From: JADLGL01 sp963823045
GTDB lineage: Bacteria > Pseudomonadota > Alphaproteobacteria > Rhizobiales > Kaistiaceae
DNA: 64,000 nucleotides
Assembly: GCA_963823045.1 (NCBI GenBank)
Contig: CAWGKA010000008.1
Location: forward strand, 62,001-126,000
Direction: 5' to 3'
Every line of letters begins with the position of its first letter. Within the stretch, counting starts at the first letter, position 1. Below, in pieces: positions 1 to 8,521 of this stretch. The translations under genes and the position numbers were made by a program. The notes beneath the pieces are model-generated. The model had not been told where the DNA came from, ran no database searches, and saw only the letters and a program-made list of their open reading frames with translations.

Positions 1-318
1 GACCGCGCCGAGCTCGTCGTAGTCGACATGGCTCAGGCGATGGACGGCGACCGTCGGCCGGCCGCTGCGCGCGGTCCACACCTTGAACGCCGCCATTTGC
101 GCCATCATGCCCTTGATGACGAAGCGTGTCGCCTCATGTCCGGCCAGGCCGCCGACCCGCCCGCACAGCGCCTTCACAGCTGGACCATCGCCGTAGAAAT
201 CCGCGGCGCCTCTGGCATGCGGACTGTCGGCGAGCGCCCTCAGCTGGCCGGCCATGTCCACGGGACGATGACCGTTGAGGACGTGGCGGCATTCCAGCAT
301 CAAGGCTCTGTCGATCAT
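1..318 (-). CDS. Threonine aldolase / beta-eliminating lyase family protein (N-terminal part)
   Basis: Reading the minus strand from the ATG at 318 gives 106 residues running off the left edge. The stretch YGDGPAVKALCGRVGGLAGHE followed by ATRFVIKGMMAQM resembles the part of PLP-dependent threonine aldolases just before the lysine, where a YGxGxxVxxLExRVAxLxGKEAAxFxPSGTMAxQ pattern is usual; here the SGTM is replaced by KGMM. The PLP lysine would lie outside the window. An AGAGAAG stretch shortly before the ATG may serve as ribosome binding site. The family call rests on pattern memory over a partial sequence, so the substrate is not assigned. Confidence 0.5.
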   Translation of the reverse strand, partial: MIDRALMLECRHVLNGHRPVDMAGQLRALADSPHARGAADFYGDGPAVKALCGRVGGLAGHEATRFVIKGMMAQMAAFKVWTARSGRPTVAVHRLSHVDYDELGAV

Positions 319-465
319 GACGCTTCTCTGATGTGCGGTTGTTCAGTCGGCATACCGACCGCTACCAGCCTGGAAATCCAGTGAAAACCTCGACGGCGGG
401 TTTCTTCGTGACACCCATTGTGCGAATACTTTGGCAAGAATCACCGGCGAGGTTGGGGAGCGTTC

Positions 466-1599
466 ATGGATTTCCTCACGCCCGCGATTGGCGAAACCGC
501 TGCGCGGATCGTCATCGTCGCTTTAGTGCTGCTGCTGATCGGCGCCTTGACGCTGCTCCTCATCGGGCTGGCGATGCGCCTTTATGGCGGCCGAGGCTTC
601 CGTTTTGGCGGTTCGCGCAGCCGCGCACCACGGCTTTCCGTTCCTGACGTTCTCCACGTCGATTCGCGGCGCAAGCTTGTCCTCATCCGCCGCGACAATG
701 TCGAACATCTGGTTCTGATCGGCGGCGGCACGGACGTCGTCATCGAGCAATCGATCGAACGCCCCGTCCAGGCGGCCCCTCGCAATCGGCCGGCCGCGCC
801 GCCACGCGAAGCCAGCCCGCAAGCTGCCGCGCCCGCACAAATGCCCCCGGCCCGTGGGTCCGGCGGCCGCCTCCAGCGGCCACCGCAACCGGCGCAGCAG
901 CCGCCGCGCGCCGCAGCCGCTCCACCGCGACCCGCCATTCAGCCCGGCAATCCGACACCGCGGCCGGCCCAGGCCCGGCCGCCTCAGCCGACGCCGGCAC
1001 AAGCGGCGCCAGCGCAGCCCGCGCAGCAGGCACGCCCGGCACAGGCAGCAGCACAGCCGGCACAACAGGCGCGTCCGCCCCAACCGGCAGCCGCACCGCA
1101 GGCCGCGCCGGCCCGCCCTGCTCCCGCGCAGGCAGCCGCCCGCCCGCAGCCGCAGCCTCAACCCAACCCGCAGGGCCAGCGTGCGCCGGCAGAGCGCGGC
1201 GTGCCATCCGCACAGGCCGCCGCAGCGGTGACAGCCGCAGCCGCTGCACCGAGCGCCATTACGGCGACGCCGCCACCGCAGCAGGCCGCGACGCCGGCTC
1301 CGACGCCGACACCCGCTCCTGCCGCCGCAGCGCCGGCAACCGCTCCCACCACCGCACCGGCGAACGTCGAAAAGACGGCCGAGGCAGAAACCAAATCGGC
1401 CGAGCAGGAACCGCCGGCGGAGGAAAGCAAGCCGAAGGCGGACGCTACGCCGTCACCAGAGCCCCAGGCGGGCGATGGCGCCGCTCCTACCGCCGAGACT
1501 GCCGAGGATGAAGACGCCGACAAGGACGACAACACCAAAGCGCGCGAGAGCGAAATGGCCGCGCTGCTTGGGGAGATTTTCGGTCAGCAGAAAGACTGA
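466..1599 (+). CDS. FliO-like membrane protein with long Pro/Ala-rich tail
   Basis: 377 residues from ATG 466, which has GGGGAG about 6 bases upstream; the reading frame could extend to 418 but without such a site. One membrane segment lies at about residues 10-40 (IVIVALVLLLIGALTLLLIG). It is followed at about 60-100 by VLHVDSRRKLVLIRRDNVEH and then LIGGGTDVVIE, the pattern of the cytoplasmic domain of FliO, an assembly factor of the flagellar export gate. The remaining 270 residues are low complexity, rich in Pro, Ala and Gln, ending in an acidic segment. No fliP, fliQ or fliR lies nearby, so it is either an orphan FliO or a FliO-domain protein used elsewhere. A FlgN-like gene lies 0.7 kb downstream. 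Confidence 0.6.
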   Translation: MDFLTPAIGETAARIVIVALVLLLIGALTLLLIGLAMRLYGGRGFRFGGSRSRAPRLSVPDVLHVDSRRKLVLIRRDNVEHLVLIGGGTDVVIEQSIERPVQAAPRNRPAAPPREASPQAAAPAQMPPARGSGGRLQRPPQPAQQPPRAAAAPPRPAIQPGNPTPRPAQARPPQPTPAQAAPAQPAQQARPAQAAAQPAQQARPPQPAAAPQAAPARPAPAQAAARPQPQPQPNPQGQRAPAERGVPSAQAAAAVTAAAAAPSAITATPPPQQAATPAPTPTPAPAAAAPATAPTTAPANVEKTAEAETKSAEQEPPAEESKPKADATPSPEPQAGDGAAPTAETAEDEDADKDDNTKARESEMAALLGEIFGQQKD

Positions 1600-1635
1600 G
1601 GCGCACCCACGGGCGCGCCTCCGAAATCGCGGCGG

Positions 1636-2052
1636 TCAGTCGTCGCGATAGACGCGCTCGCGGCGCTCATGGCGCTCTTGCGCCTCGATCGACAGCGTGG
1701 CGATCGGCCGGGCATCGAGCCGCTTCAAGCTGATCGGCTCGCCGGTCTCTTCACAATAGCCATAGGTGCCGATCTCGATCCGATGCAGCGCCGCGTCGAT
1801 TTTGGCGATGAGCTTGCGCTGGCGATCGCGGGCCCTGAGTTCGACCGCCCGATCTGTCTCTGAGGAGGCCCTATCGGCCAGATCGGGATGGTTCTGATTC
1901 TCGTCCTGCAGATGCTGCCGCGTCTCCTGCGCCTCGCGCAGAATGTCGTTCTTCCAGTTGATCAGCTTCTGCCGAAAATACTCCCTCTGCCGATCATTCA
2001 TGAACGGCTCGGATTCGTCGGGGCGGTAGAGTTCAAGAGTGTCTGTCGACAT
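1636..2052 (-). CDS. dksA: RNA polymerase-binding transcription factor DksA
   Basis: 138 residues. DksA binds the secondary channel of RNA polymerase and, with ppGpp, redirects transcription during starvation. The central coiled coil (about residues 20-100, with the DxxDxA-type tip in LADRASSETDRA) is followed by the C-terminal finger region YGYCEETGEPISLKRLDARP. Only one of the four zinc cysteines remains: the second is Thr and the last two are Ser and Ala, which is common in alphaproteobacterial DksA. The ATG at 2052 (MSTDTLELY) is preferred over the longer frame from 2118 because family members start there. It converges on the FliO-like gene with a 36 bp gap. Confidence 0.9.
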   Translation of the reverse strand: MSTDTLELYRPDESEPFMNDRQREYFRQKLINWKNDILREAQETRQHLQDENQNHPDLADRASSETDRAVELRARDRQRKLIAKIDAALHRIEIGTYGYCEETGEPISLKRLDARPIATLSIEAQERHERRERVYRDD

Positions 2053-2202
2053 CAGCCATCCCTGTCTTGGCCCCCCTCTGGGCGCGCGGAATATAGTCAG
2101 CTGTCTGGCCACGGACAATGGCGTTCCGATGTCGTTCCAGTCACGATTTCATGTGACTTCCGAAGACGTTCATCGCGTCCGCTCATGGCCCGGCTTTCGT
2201 GG

Positions 2203-2217
2203 TTAATCCGTCATTAA
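2203..2217. promoter_or_regulatory. CtrA box, TTAA-N7-TTAA
   Basis: TTAATCCGTCATTAA is an exact match to the full CtrA recognition pattern TTAA-N7-TTAA. It lies 82 bases before the FlgN-like start and 151 bases before the dksA start on the other strand. CtrA controls flagellar and cell-cycle genes in alphaproteobacteria, which fits a FlgN-like target. Binding is inferred. Confidence 0.6.
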
Positions 2218-2298
2218 GTGCCGGCGACAGACACTGCCTAGCCTTAGGCGGCACAACGATCTGTCAGCGCCTGCCCCGCCGATTGAGGATCAAATTCC

Positions 2299-2730
2299 AT
2301 GCCAAACGCCCAGCCATCGATGAGCCCCGCCGCCAGCCACCGCCTCCGCACCGCGGCGCAGGAACTTTGCTTCGCGGTCGAGGCACGGATGGACGAACTG
2401 ATTCGCCTCGTCGAGCAAGAGACCGCGCTCGTCCGCGAGGGCAAACTCTTTGCCCTGAAGGACCTCGAACCACGCAAGGCCGCAGCGACCCGCGAATTCA
2501 TCAAGGGCCTCGAAGCGGTACGCAAGATCCGCCCCTCGCTCGAGCACCACGCACCCGACGCCATCTACCGGCTGCGGCGCCGTCATTCCGAATTCCGCTC
2601 GATGCTGCAGCTCTGCCTGGCAGCGCTTGCGACCGCGAAGGAAGCGTCGGCCGGCATGGTCCAAGCGGTGGCGGCAGGCCAGCGCGCCAACGCCGATAGC
2701 GGCTTCGCCTACAGCGATTTCGGACGGTAA
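2299..2730 (+). CDS. FlgN-like flagellar export chaperone family protein
   Basis: 143 residues, all predicted helix, from ATG 2299 preceded by GAGGAT. The motif LIRLVEQETALVREGKLFAL (about 30-50), then RKAAATREFI, resembles FlgN, which escorts the hook-associated proteins FlgK and FlgL to the flagellar export gate. Proteins of this size and pattern occur in flagellar clusters of Rhizobiales, often annotated only as hypothetical. The stop codon at 2728-2730 touches the TTG start of the next gene, so the two are probably co-transcribed from the CtrA-box promoter region. The alternative is a FlgN-fold helical protein of other use. Confidence 0.55.
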   Translation: MPNAQPSMSPAASHRLRTAAQELCFAVEARMDELIRLVEQETALVREGKLFALKDLEPRKAAATREFIKGLEAVRKIRPSLEHHAPDAIYRLRRRHSEFRSMLQLCLAALATAKEASAGMVQAVAAGQRANADSGFAYSDFGR

Positions 2731-3241
2731 TTGGCCAAACGCCAACTCCTCCTCATTCGCCACGCCAAGGCAGAACCGATCGCGTTCGGCACGCCCGATT
2801 TCGAACGCCCGCTGGTCAAGCGCGGTCGCGATGCCGCCAACCTCGTCGGCCACCACATGGCCGAGGAACACATCGTTCCGGGCCACGTCCTTTGTTCCCC
2901 ATCGGCGCGAACGCGCGAGACGCTGCAGCGCGTCCTGAAGCAGATTGGCCTTGAGCCGGAGACGGTCTTTCCGGACGACCTCTACAACGCACCGACTGGC
3001 ATCTACATCGAGCAGATCCGCCAACATGGCGGCAAGGCCAAGCGCTCTGATGGTCGTCGGCCACAATCCGGCAACCGAAGAGGCGTTGGCCTATCTCACC
3101 GATCCGGCTGCCGCGCCGACGCCCTTCCCGACCGGCGCCCTCGCGATCATCGAACTAGACCTCGGCAGTTGGGCCGACCTCGCCCCCGGTTCGGGCCGCC
3201 TTGTCGCCTTCGTCAGGCCGCAAGACCTCGGCGGCGACTAG
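2731..3241 (+). CDS. SixA-type histidine phosphatase, frame interrupted once
   Basis: Starts at TTG 2731 with KRQLLLIRHAKAEP, the RH catalytic motif of the histidine phosphatase superfamily; S-P-S-ARTRET and the second catalytic region VVGHNPATEE follow. SixA-like proteins remove phosphate from histidines in phosphotransfer proteins. The frame breaks near 3041-3046: reading jumps from KAKRSD in one frame to ALMVVGHNP in the next, and dropping one C in AAGCGCTCTG restores a continuous 169-residue protein. Net length after the repair is a multiple of three. I read the break as a sequence error. It sits directly behind the FlgN-like gene. Confidence 0.7.
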
Positions 3242-3295
3242 CCAGTCTTCCCTTCCGCTGCTTGATACCTACATTCTGGTGCAACACCGGACGAG

Positions 3296-4771
3296 ATGGC
3301 CGACCTCAAGCTCACCTCATTCGCCGACGAAGCGCGCATCGCCCTCGCCAATTTTGCCGAGCGCGCCAGTGGGCGGCAACACCGTCCGCCTTGGGGTCAC
3401 GGGCCTCTCGCGCGCGGGCAAGACGGTGTTCATCTCCGCGCTGGTGCACAATCTCATCCATGGCGGTCGCCTTCCGCTGTTCAAGCGCCTACGCATCGGG
3501 GCGCGTCACCGGCGCCGTCCTGCAGCCGCAGCCCGACGATGCCGTCCCCCGTTTCGACTATGAGGCCCATGTCGCCGACATGGTTGACCAGCGGGAATGG
3601 CCGGAATTCGACCCGGCGCATCAGCGAACTCCGCCTGACCATCTCTTATGAATCGGCGCGCTTTCTCGGCCGCAGATTCGGCAGCGGCAAGCTCCACGTC
3701 GACATCGTCGACTACCCCGGCGAATGGCTGCTCGACCTGCCGCTGCTCACCAAGGACTACGCGACCTGGTCATCGGAAACGCTTGAACGCGCCGCCGAAG
3801 CGCACCGCGCCGATGCCGCCGCCGAATGGCTGGCAAGGCTGAGCCAGGTCGATCCTGCTGCGCCCGCGGACGAAACGACGGCACGCGAGCTTGCCGCGCT
3901 TTTCACCGCCTATCTGCGCACCTGCCGCGAAAGCCGGCGCTCGCTCTCAACGCTGCCGCCCGGCCGCTTCCTCATGCCCGGCGATCTCGAAGGCTCGCCC
4001 GCCCTCACCTTCTCGCCGCTGGTGGCGCCGACGTCGCCGCATGACCGCGGCTCCTTGTTCCAGATGATGGCGCGCCGCTATGAGGCCTACAAAACGGCGG
4101 TGGTGAAGCCGTTCTTCCGCGATCACTTCACCCGCCTCGATCGCCAGATCGTGCTTGTCGACGCGCTGCAGGCCCTGAACGCTGGCCCAGCCGCGATCCG
4201 CGATCTCGAAACGGCGCTGTCCGAAATCCTCGCCTGCTTCCGCCCGGGCAAATCGAACTGGCTGTCGCGCATCCTTTCCCGTCGTATCGACCGCATTCTC
4301 CTGGCCGCAACCAAGGCAGATCACCTCCACCATTCCGACCATGACCGGCTGGAGGCGATCCTCGGCCGCATTCTGTCGCGCGTCGTCGAACGCGCCGCCA
4401 TCACCGGCGCCGGGCTTGATACGCTCGCCATCGCGGCGGTCCGGGCCACGCGCGAGGGCACCATCGTCGAAGGCGGCGAACGCCTGCCCGCCATCATCGG
4501 CACGCCGATCGCGGGCGAAACGCTCGGCAAACAGACGTTCGACGGCGAAAGCGAGGTCGCGCTCTTCCCCGGCGATCTGCCAAGCGACATCAACGCCGTC
4601 TTCCGCGCGGTCGACGCCGGCGCCACGCGCGGCAGCGAGGAACAGGCCGTCCGCTACATGCGCTTCCGCCCGCCGCCGCTGGAGCGCACCGCAGAGGGGC
4701 TCACCCTCTCGCTCCCCCACATCCGGCTCGACAGGGCGCTCGACTATCTCCTCGGGGATCGCCTCGCATGA
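3296..4771 (+). CDS. YcjX-like P-loop protein, N-terminal third broken by three indels
   Basis: Starts MADLKLTSFADE at 3296. Three single-base insertions (near 3371, 3486 and 3607) move the frame, and removing them gives a continuous 490-residue protein: GGNTVRLGVTGLSRAGKT with the Walker A at about residue 40, FISALVHNLIHGGRLPLF, SGRVTGAVLQPQPDDAVPRF, then STRRISELRLTI and the Walker B-like DIVDYPGEWLLDLPLL. YcjX and YcjF (next gene, overlapping by ATGA) are a stress-linked pair at the inner membrane in many proteobacteria; the biochemical role is unsettled. From 3630 to the end the frame is intact. Four breaks within 600 bp of two adjacent genes suggest poor sequence rather than pseudogenes. 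Confidence 0.8.
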   Translation: MADLKLTSFADEARIALANFAERASGRQHRPPWGHGPLARGQDGVHLRAGAQSHPWRSPSAVQAPTHRGASPAPSCSRSPTMPSPVSTMRPMSPTWLTSGNGRNSTRRISELRLTISYESARFLGRRFGSGKLHVDIVDYPGEWLLDLPLLTKDYATWSSETLERAAEAHRADAAAEWLARLSQVDPAAPADETTARELAALFTAYLRTCRESRRSLSTLPPGRFLMPGDLEGSPALTFSPLVAPTSPHDRGSLFQMMARRYEAYKTAVVKPFFRDHFTRLDRQIVLVDALQALNAGPAAIRDLETALSEILACFRPGKSNWLSRILSRRIDRILLAATKADHLHHSDHDRLEAILGRILSRVVERAAITGAGLDTLAIAAVRATREGTIVEGGERLPAIIGTPIAGETLGKQTFDGESEVALFPGDLPSDINAVFRAVDAGATRGSEEQAVRYMRFRPPPLERTAEGLTLSLPHIRLDRALDYLLGDRLA

Positions 4772-5805
4772 ACGGCAAGTCGCCCCGCCGCCCGACCGCC
4801 TACAAACTGTCCGAAGTGACCCTCACCGAAGAGGCGGAGGATCGCCGCGGCCCATTCGTGGAAGCCGAGACCGACATCTTCGCCGAGCCGAGAGAAGGAG
4901 CGGTCGTCCCGGTCGCCCAGCCGCGACGGCCGCGCCGCTGGCTTCGCCTTTTCTGGGGAGCGGTTGGCGGCTTGGTTGCCCTTGCCGTCGGCCTCGGCGT
5001 CGACAACCTCTTGCGCCAGCTTTTCGACCGCACCGATTGGCTTGGCTGGGTTGGGCTTGCCCTCGTCGCGCTCGCGCTCGTCGCCGTCGTCGCCATCATC
5101 ATCCGCGAAACGATCGGCCTCGTCCGGCTGAGGCGCATCACGCATATTCAGACCATCGCCGCCGACGCGGTGGAAACGGACAGGCGGGACGGTGGGCGCC
5201 AGGCCGCCACCGAACTGATGCGGCTCTACCAGGCGCGCGCCGAAACTGCCCGAGGACGCAGCGCACTCGCGGCCCATATGAACGAGATTATCGACGGCCG
5301 GGATCTCGTCGGCCTTGCTGAAACAGAACTCCTGAAGCCTTTCGACGAAGAGGCCCGCCGCATCGTCCTCGCCTCCGCGAAGCGAGTCTCACTGGTTACG
5401 GCGATCTCGCCGCGCGCCCTTGTCGACGTGCTTTTCGTTCTGATCGAGAACATGCGCATGATCCGCCGCCTGGCGACGCTCTATGGCGGACGGCCCGGCA
5501 CCATCGGCTTCTGGCGGCTGGCGCGGCGGACGATCGGCCATCTCGCCATCACCGGCGGCATGGCGGCAGGCGAATCGATCTTCCAGCAGGTGCTCGGCCA
5601 CGGCATCGCGGCGCGCATCTCCACCCGCCTCGGCGAGGGCGTCATCAACGGCATCCTCACCTCGCGCATCGGCCTATCCGCCATCGACGTCTGCCGTCCC
5701 CTGCCCTTCGTCTTCGCCAAGCCGCCGCGCCTCGGCGACATCGTCGCCGAGCTGACCAAGCGCGCCGATGGAGAAGCAGAGGCGGGCACGGAGAGCCCCG
5801 GCTAG
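4768..5805 (+). CDS. TIGR01620/DUF697 (YcjF-like) inner membrane protein
   Basis: 345 residues. The hydrophilic N-terminus (1-55) is followed by two membrane segments at about 60-85 and 93-115 (LFWGAVGGLVALAVGLGV and GLALVALALVAVVAIII). A helical region and the DUF697 domain follow, with FVLIENMRMIRRLATLYGGR and a Gly-rich segment GHLAITGGMAAGESIFQ. This is the usual partner of YcjX, and its ATG overlaps the ycjX stop (ATGA), so translation is probably coupled. The stop codon overlaps the stop of the convergent methyltransferase within GCTAGC. Confidence 0.85.
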   Translation: MNGKSPRRPTAYKLSEVTLTEEAEDRRGPFVEAETDIFAEPREGAVVPVAQPRRPRRWLRLFWGAVGGLVALAVGLGVDNLLRQLFDRTDWLGWVGLALVALALVAVVAIIIRETIGLVRLRRITHIQTIAADAVETDRRDGGRQAATELMRLYQARAETARGRSALAAHMNEIIDGRDLVGLAETELLKPFDEEARRIVLASAKRVSLVTAISPRALVDVLFVLIENMRMIRRLATLYGGRPGTIGFWRLARRTIGHLAITGGMAAGESIFQQVLGHGIAARISTRLGEGVINGILTSRIGLSAIDVCRPLPFVFAKPPRLGDIVAELTKRADGEAEAGTESPG

Positions 5806-6677
5806 CCGGCCGGTCCGGTCAAAACTGTCTCCGCCGCCGCAATATCGTCGCCCGACGCCGCCTCATGCTGTTCGCGGAAACGAAGCGCCAGCACATGATG
5901 GGCGAGCACCACGTCGGACACGCGCGGGGCGACCTTCGCCGCAACCTGGATCGCCGCGCCGGCGCTGGCGAGATAGGCCGCTTCCTCGCCGGCTTCGCGC
6001 TTGCGGCTGCGGAGCCGATCGAACACATAGCCGACGAAATCGGCCCACACATCGTCGCCATAGGCGGCGCCCTTTTCACCGGGCTTCAGCGCCGCATGCA
6101 CGTCCTCGATGACATAGGCGCCCCCATCGGCGACATGGGGCGCGAGTGCGGTGAGGCTCATCAGCTGATGCTCGCCGACATGCGAGCCGTCATCGATGAC
6201 CAGATCGAACGGACCGTGCTCTTCGGCGATCTTCGCCAGTAGCACCCTGTCCGTCTGATCGCCCTCAAGATAGATGACGCCGTCATGGCGAACGACCTTG
6301 GACAGCTTGAGGTCGAGACCGACAATGCGTGCGCCGGGAAAGAGCTGCTGCCACAACGCCAGGCTGCCGCCGTTCTTCACGCCGATCTCGAACACCGCCT
6401 TCGGCGTGTCCATTCCCGCCAATAGGTGCCGGTAGAACTGCATGATCGGCGACGACTTTTGCGAAAAGACATGGGGGAAGAGATCGCCGTCGGCGATGAA
6501 CCTCGCCATCGCCGGCTGCTCGGCAAACTTGGCGCCTCGCCGCAGATAGTCGGCCGCCACGACGGAAAATTCGCGCTGCCCAAGGAGATTGAGCGCGTCC
6601 TTGAGCTCGCGCATTTTCGCCTTGGCCGCCTTCAGCCGCCTGATGGGGTCTTCCCCCGTCTCGCTCGTCTCGCTCAT
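5802..6677 (-). CDS. Class I SAM-dependent methyltransferase (CmcI/rhamnosyl-O-methyltransferase type)
   Basis: 291 residues from ATG 6677 (MSETSETGEDP). After a helical N-terminal region, the Rossmann core starts at about residue 105 with KAVFEIGVKNGGSLALWQQL (SAM motif I), GARIVGLDLKL (acidic residue binding the ribose) and FDLVIDDGSHVGEHQL. The DDGSH signature is typical of the CmcI and TylF/macrocin-like methyltransferases that act on sugars or natural products. The substrate is unknown; no glycosyltransferase is adjacent. An in-frame start at 6737 exists, but the added residues look like translated noncoding sequence. It shares a 4 bp stop overlap with the DUF697 gene. Confidence 0.8.
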   Translation of the reverse strand: MSETSETGEDPIRRLKAAKAKMRELKDALNLLGQREFSVVAADYLRRGAKFAEQPAMARFIADGDLFPHVFSQKSSPIMQFYRHLLAGMDTPKAVFEIGVKNGGSLALWQQLFPGARIVGLDLKLSKVVRHDGVIYLEGDQTDRVLLAKIAEEHGPFDLVIDDGSHVGEHQLMSLTALAPHVADGGAYVIEDVHAALKPGEKGAAYGDDVWADFVGYVFDRLRSRKREAGEEAAYLASAGAAIQVAAKVAPRVSDVVLAHHVLALRFREQHEAASGDDIAAAETVLTGPAG

Positions 6678-6857
6678 GCCACGCCCCAGCCGGTGACCTC
6701 GACCATAACGGCCACCCAACGGAGGGAAAAGAAGCACCGCACGGCGAAATCATCACGCGCCTGTGCACATCTCTTCACCGGGATATGACCGGCGCACAGA
6801 CAAAAGCCCGATCGTTTGCTCTAATGTCCCCATCGTCATGCAATTGGGGCACGCAGC

Positions 6858-7718
6858 ATGAGCGACATTACTGCGGCACGTCCGCCGAAAGCGAAAAGAA
6901 CGATTTATCGCCATAAGGTGATTGTCCGCATCACCCATTGGGTGAACGTCGCTTGCGTCGTGTTTCTCTTGATGAGCGGCCTGCAAATCTTCATGGCGCA
7001 CCCGTCCCTCTACTGGGGCGAGACATCGACCTTCGACGCGCAGAACCGGCCGATCGACACCTTCCTCAACATCGGCACCGTACGGAACGCCGACGGCACG
7101 ATAGAGGGCGTCGTGCAGGTCATGGGCGGTCCGCTCATCCACACCACGGGCTTCCTCGGGGCCTCCAACTATGACGGACAGCTCGTTGCGCGCGCCTTCC
7201 CGTCCTGGCTGACGCTTCCCAGCTGGCGTGACCTCGCGGCCGGCCGGCTCTGGCATTTCCTCTTCGCCTGGATCTTCGTCATCAACGGCGCCGTCTATGT
7301 CATCTACGGCCTTGCCGGACGACACTTCTGGCGAGACCTCATACCCTCACGCGATCAATGGCGAAGTTTCGGGCGCACCGTCTGGGACCATATCCGCCTG
7401 CGTTTCCCGCATGGCGAGGAAGCGGTCCGCTACAACATCCTGCAGAAGCTCGCCTATATCGTCGCCATCCTCGCCCTCATCGTCATGGTGCTGACGGGCC
7501 TGTCAATGTCGCCCGGCGTCGACGCCGCGTTCCACTGGCTGCCCGAGATGTTCGGCGGGCGACAATCGGCGCGGACGTTCCACTTCATCTCGGCGTCGAT
7601 CATCGTCCTCTTCGTCATCGTCCACGTCATCCTGGTTCTCATCTCCGGGGTCTGGAACAACCTTCGCTCGATGATCACCGGCCGCTACGCCATCAAGGAG
7701 GAGAAGCCGAAAGAATGA
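6858..7718 (+). CDS. Cytochrome b561-domain membrane subunit
   Basis: 286 residues. It begins with a short cytoplasmic segment, then HKVIVRITHWVNVACVVFLL (TM1 with a heme-ligand His), a periplasmic loop of about 100 residues, HFLFAWIFVINGAVYVIYG, LAYIVAILALIVMVLTGLSM and HFISASIIVLFVIVHVILVL. This is the four-helix diheme fold of hydrogenase, formate dehydrogenase and thiosulfate reductase b-type cytochromes. The next gene overlaps by ATGA and encodes a Tat-exported molybdoenzyme, so this subunit should pass electrons between the quinone pool and that enzyme. GGGGC upstream of the start may be the ribosome binding site. Confidence 0.85.
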   Translation: MSDITAARPPKAKRTIYRHKVIVRITHWVNVACVVFLLMSGLQIFMAHPSLYWGETSTFDAQNRPIDTFLNIGTVRNADGTIEGVVQVMGGPLIHTTGFLGASNYDGQLVARAFPSWLTLPSWRDLAAGRLWHFLFAWIFVINGAVYVIYGLAGRHFWRDLIPSRDQWRSFGRTVWDHIRLRFPHGEEAVRYNILQKLAYIVAILALIVMVLTGLSMSPGVDAAFHWLPEMFGGRQSARTFHFISASIIVLFVIVHVILVLISGVWNNLRSMITGRYAIKEEKPKE

Positions 7719-8506
7719 AGCGCCGCCTCCATCTCAATCGCCGCAAATTCATCACGCTGGCCGGTGCCGGCGCGGGCGGGCTCATGCTCGCTGGCTGTGA
7801 CGCCTGGTCGGAGCCCGGCTCGGCCGAACGCCTCGACTATCTGCAGCGGGTCAACAAGCTGACCGAGGCAGCGCAGGGCCTCGTTCTGCGCGACACGACG
7901 CTGGCGCGCGAATACACCGAGGCGGACATCTCAACCTATTTCCGCGCCAACGGTTCGACCGAGGTCGACACCAACGAATATGCCGAGCTCAGCCTTCGCC
8001 GCTTCCGCACCTACGAACTCCAAGTCACCGGCATGGTGCAGACACCGCTCAGCCTGACGCTGGACGATCTCCACGCCATGCCGGCGCGCACGCAGATCAC
8101 TCGGCATGACTGCGTCGAGGGCTGGAGCAATATCGGCAAATGGACCGGGCCGCAGCTCTCGACCATCCTCAACATGGCCGGCGTGCTCCCGAGCGCCCGC
8201 TACGTCATGTTCTACTGCTTCGACCAGCGCCAGCAGTCACGCCTCGGCCTCATCAACTACTATGAGAGCGTCGGCATGGAAGACGCCTTCCACCCACAGA
8301 CGATCCTCGCCTACGAGATGAACGACCGGACGCTGAGCATCTCGCATGGCGCGCCGCTGCGCCTCCGCGTCGAGCGCCAGCTCGGCTACAAGATGGCGAA
8401 ATATGTGAAGGCGATCGAAGTCGTCGACAGCTTCGCCTCGATCGGCGAAGGCCGGGGCGGCTATTACGAGGATGGTGACGGCTACGAGTGGTACGCCGGC
8501 ATCTGA
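7715..8506 (+). CDS. Tat-exported molybdopterin oxidoreductase (MsrP/sulfite oxidase family)
   Basis: 263 residues. The N-terminus NRRKFITLAGAGAGGLMLAGC is a twin-arginine signal with a possible lipobox Cys at about residue 29. The catalytic domain has TRHDCVEGWSNIGKWTG (about residues 130-145), whose Cys is the molybdenum ligand of the sulfite oxidase fold, and ends with SHGAPLRLRVERQLGYK and a KYVKAIEV strand, as in MsrP (YedY). MsrP repairs oxidised methionine in periplasmic proteins with a heme membrane partner. Here the partner is the overlapping cytochrome b, whose fold differs from MsrQ, so the substrate may be different. Its ATG overlaps the upstream stop. Confidence 0.85.
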   Translation: MKRRLHLNRRKFITLAGAGAGGLMLAGCDAWSEPGSAERLDYLQRVNKLTEAAQGLVLRDTTLAREYTEADISTYFRANGSTEVDTNEYAELSLRRFRTYELQVTGMVQTPLSLTLDDLHAMPARTQITRHDCVEGWSNIGKWTGPQLSTILNMAGVLPSARYVMFYCFDQRQQSRLGLINYYESVGMEDAFHPQTILAYEMNDRTLSISHGAPLRLRVERQLGYKMAKYVKAIEVVDSFASIGEGRGGYYEDGDGYEWYAGI

Positions 8507-8521
8507 GGCCGGCGCCACGCG

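Noticed and set aside
3607..3608. The GAATTC at the third ycjX break as a vector or cloning junction
   Set aside because: Sequence on both sides is continuous ycjX; one extra T explains it fully.
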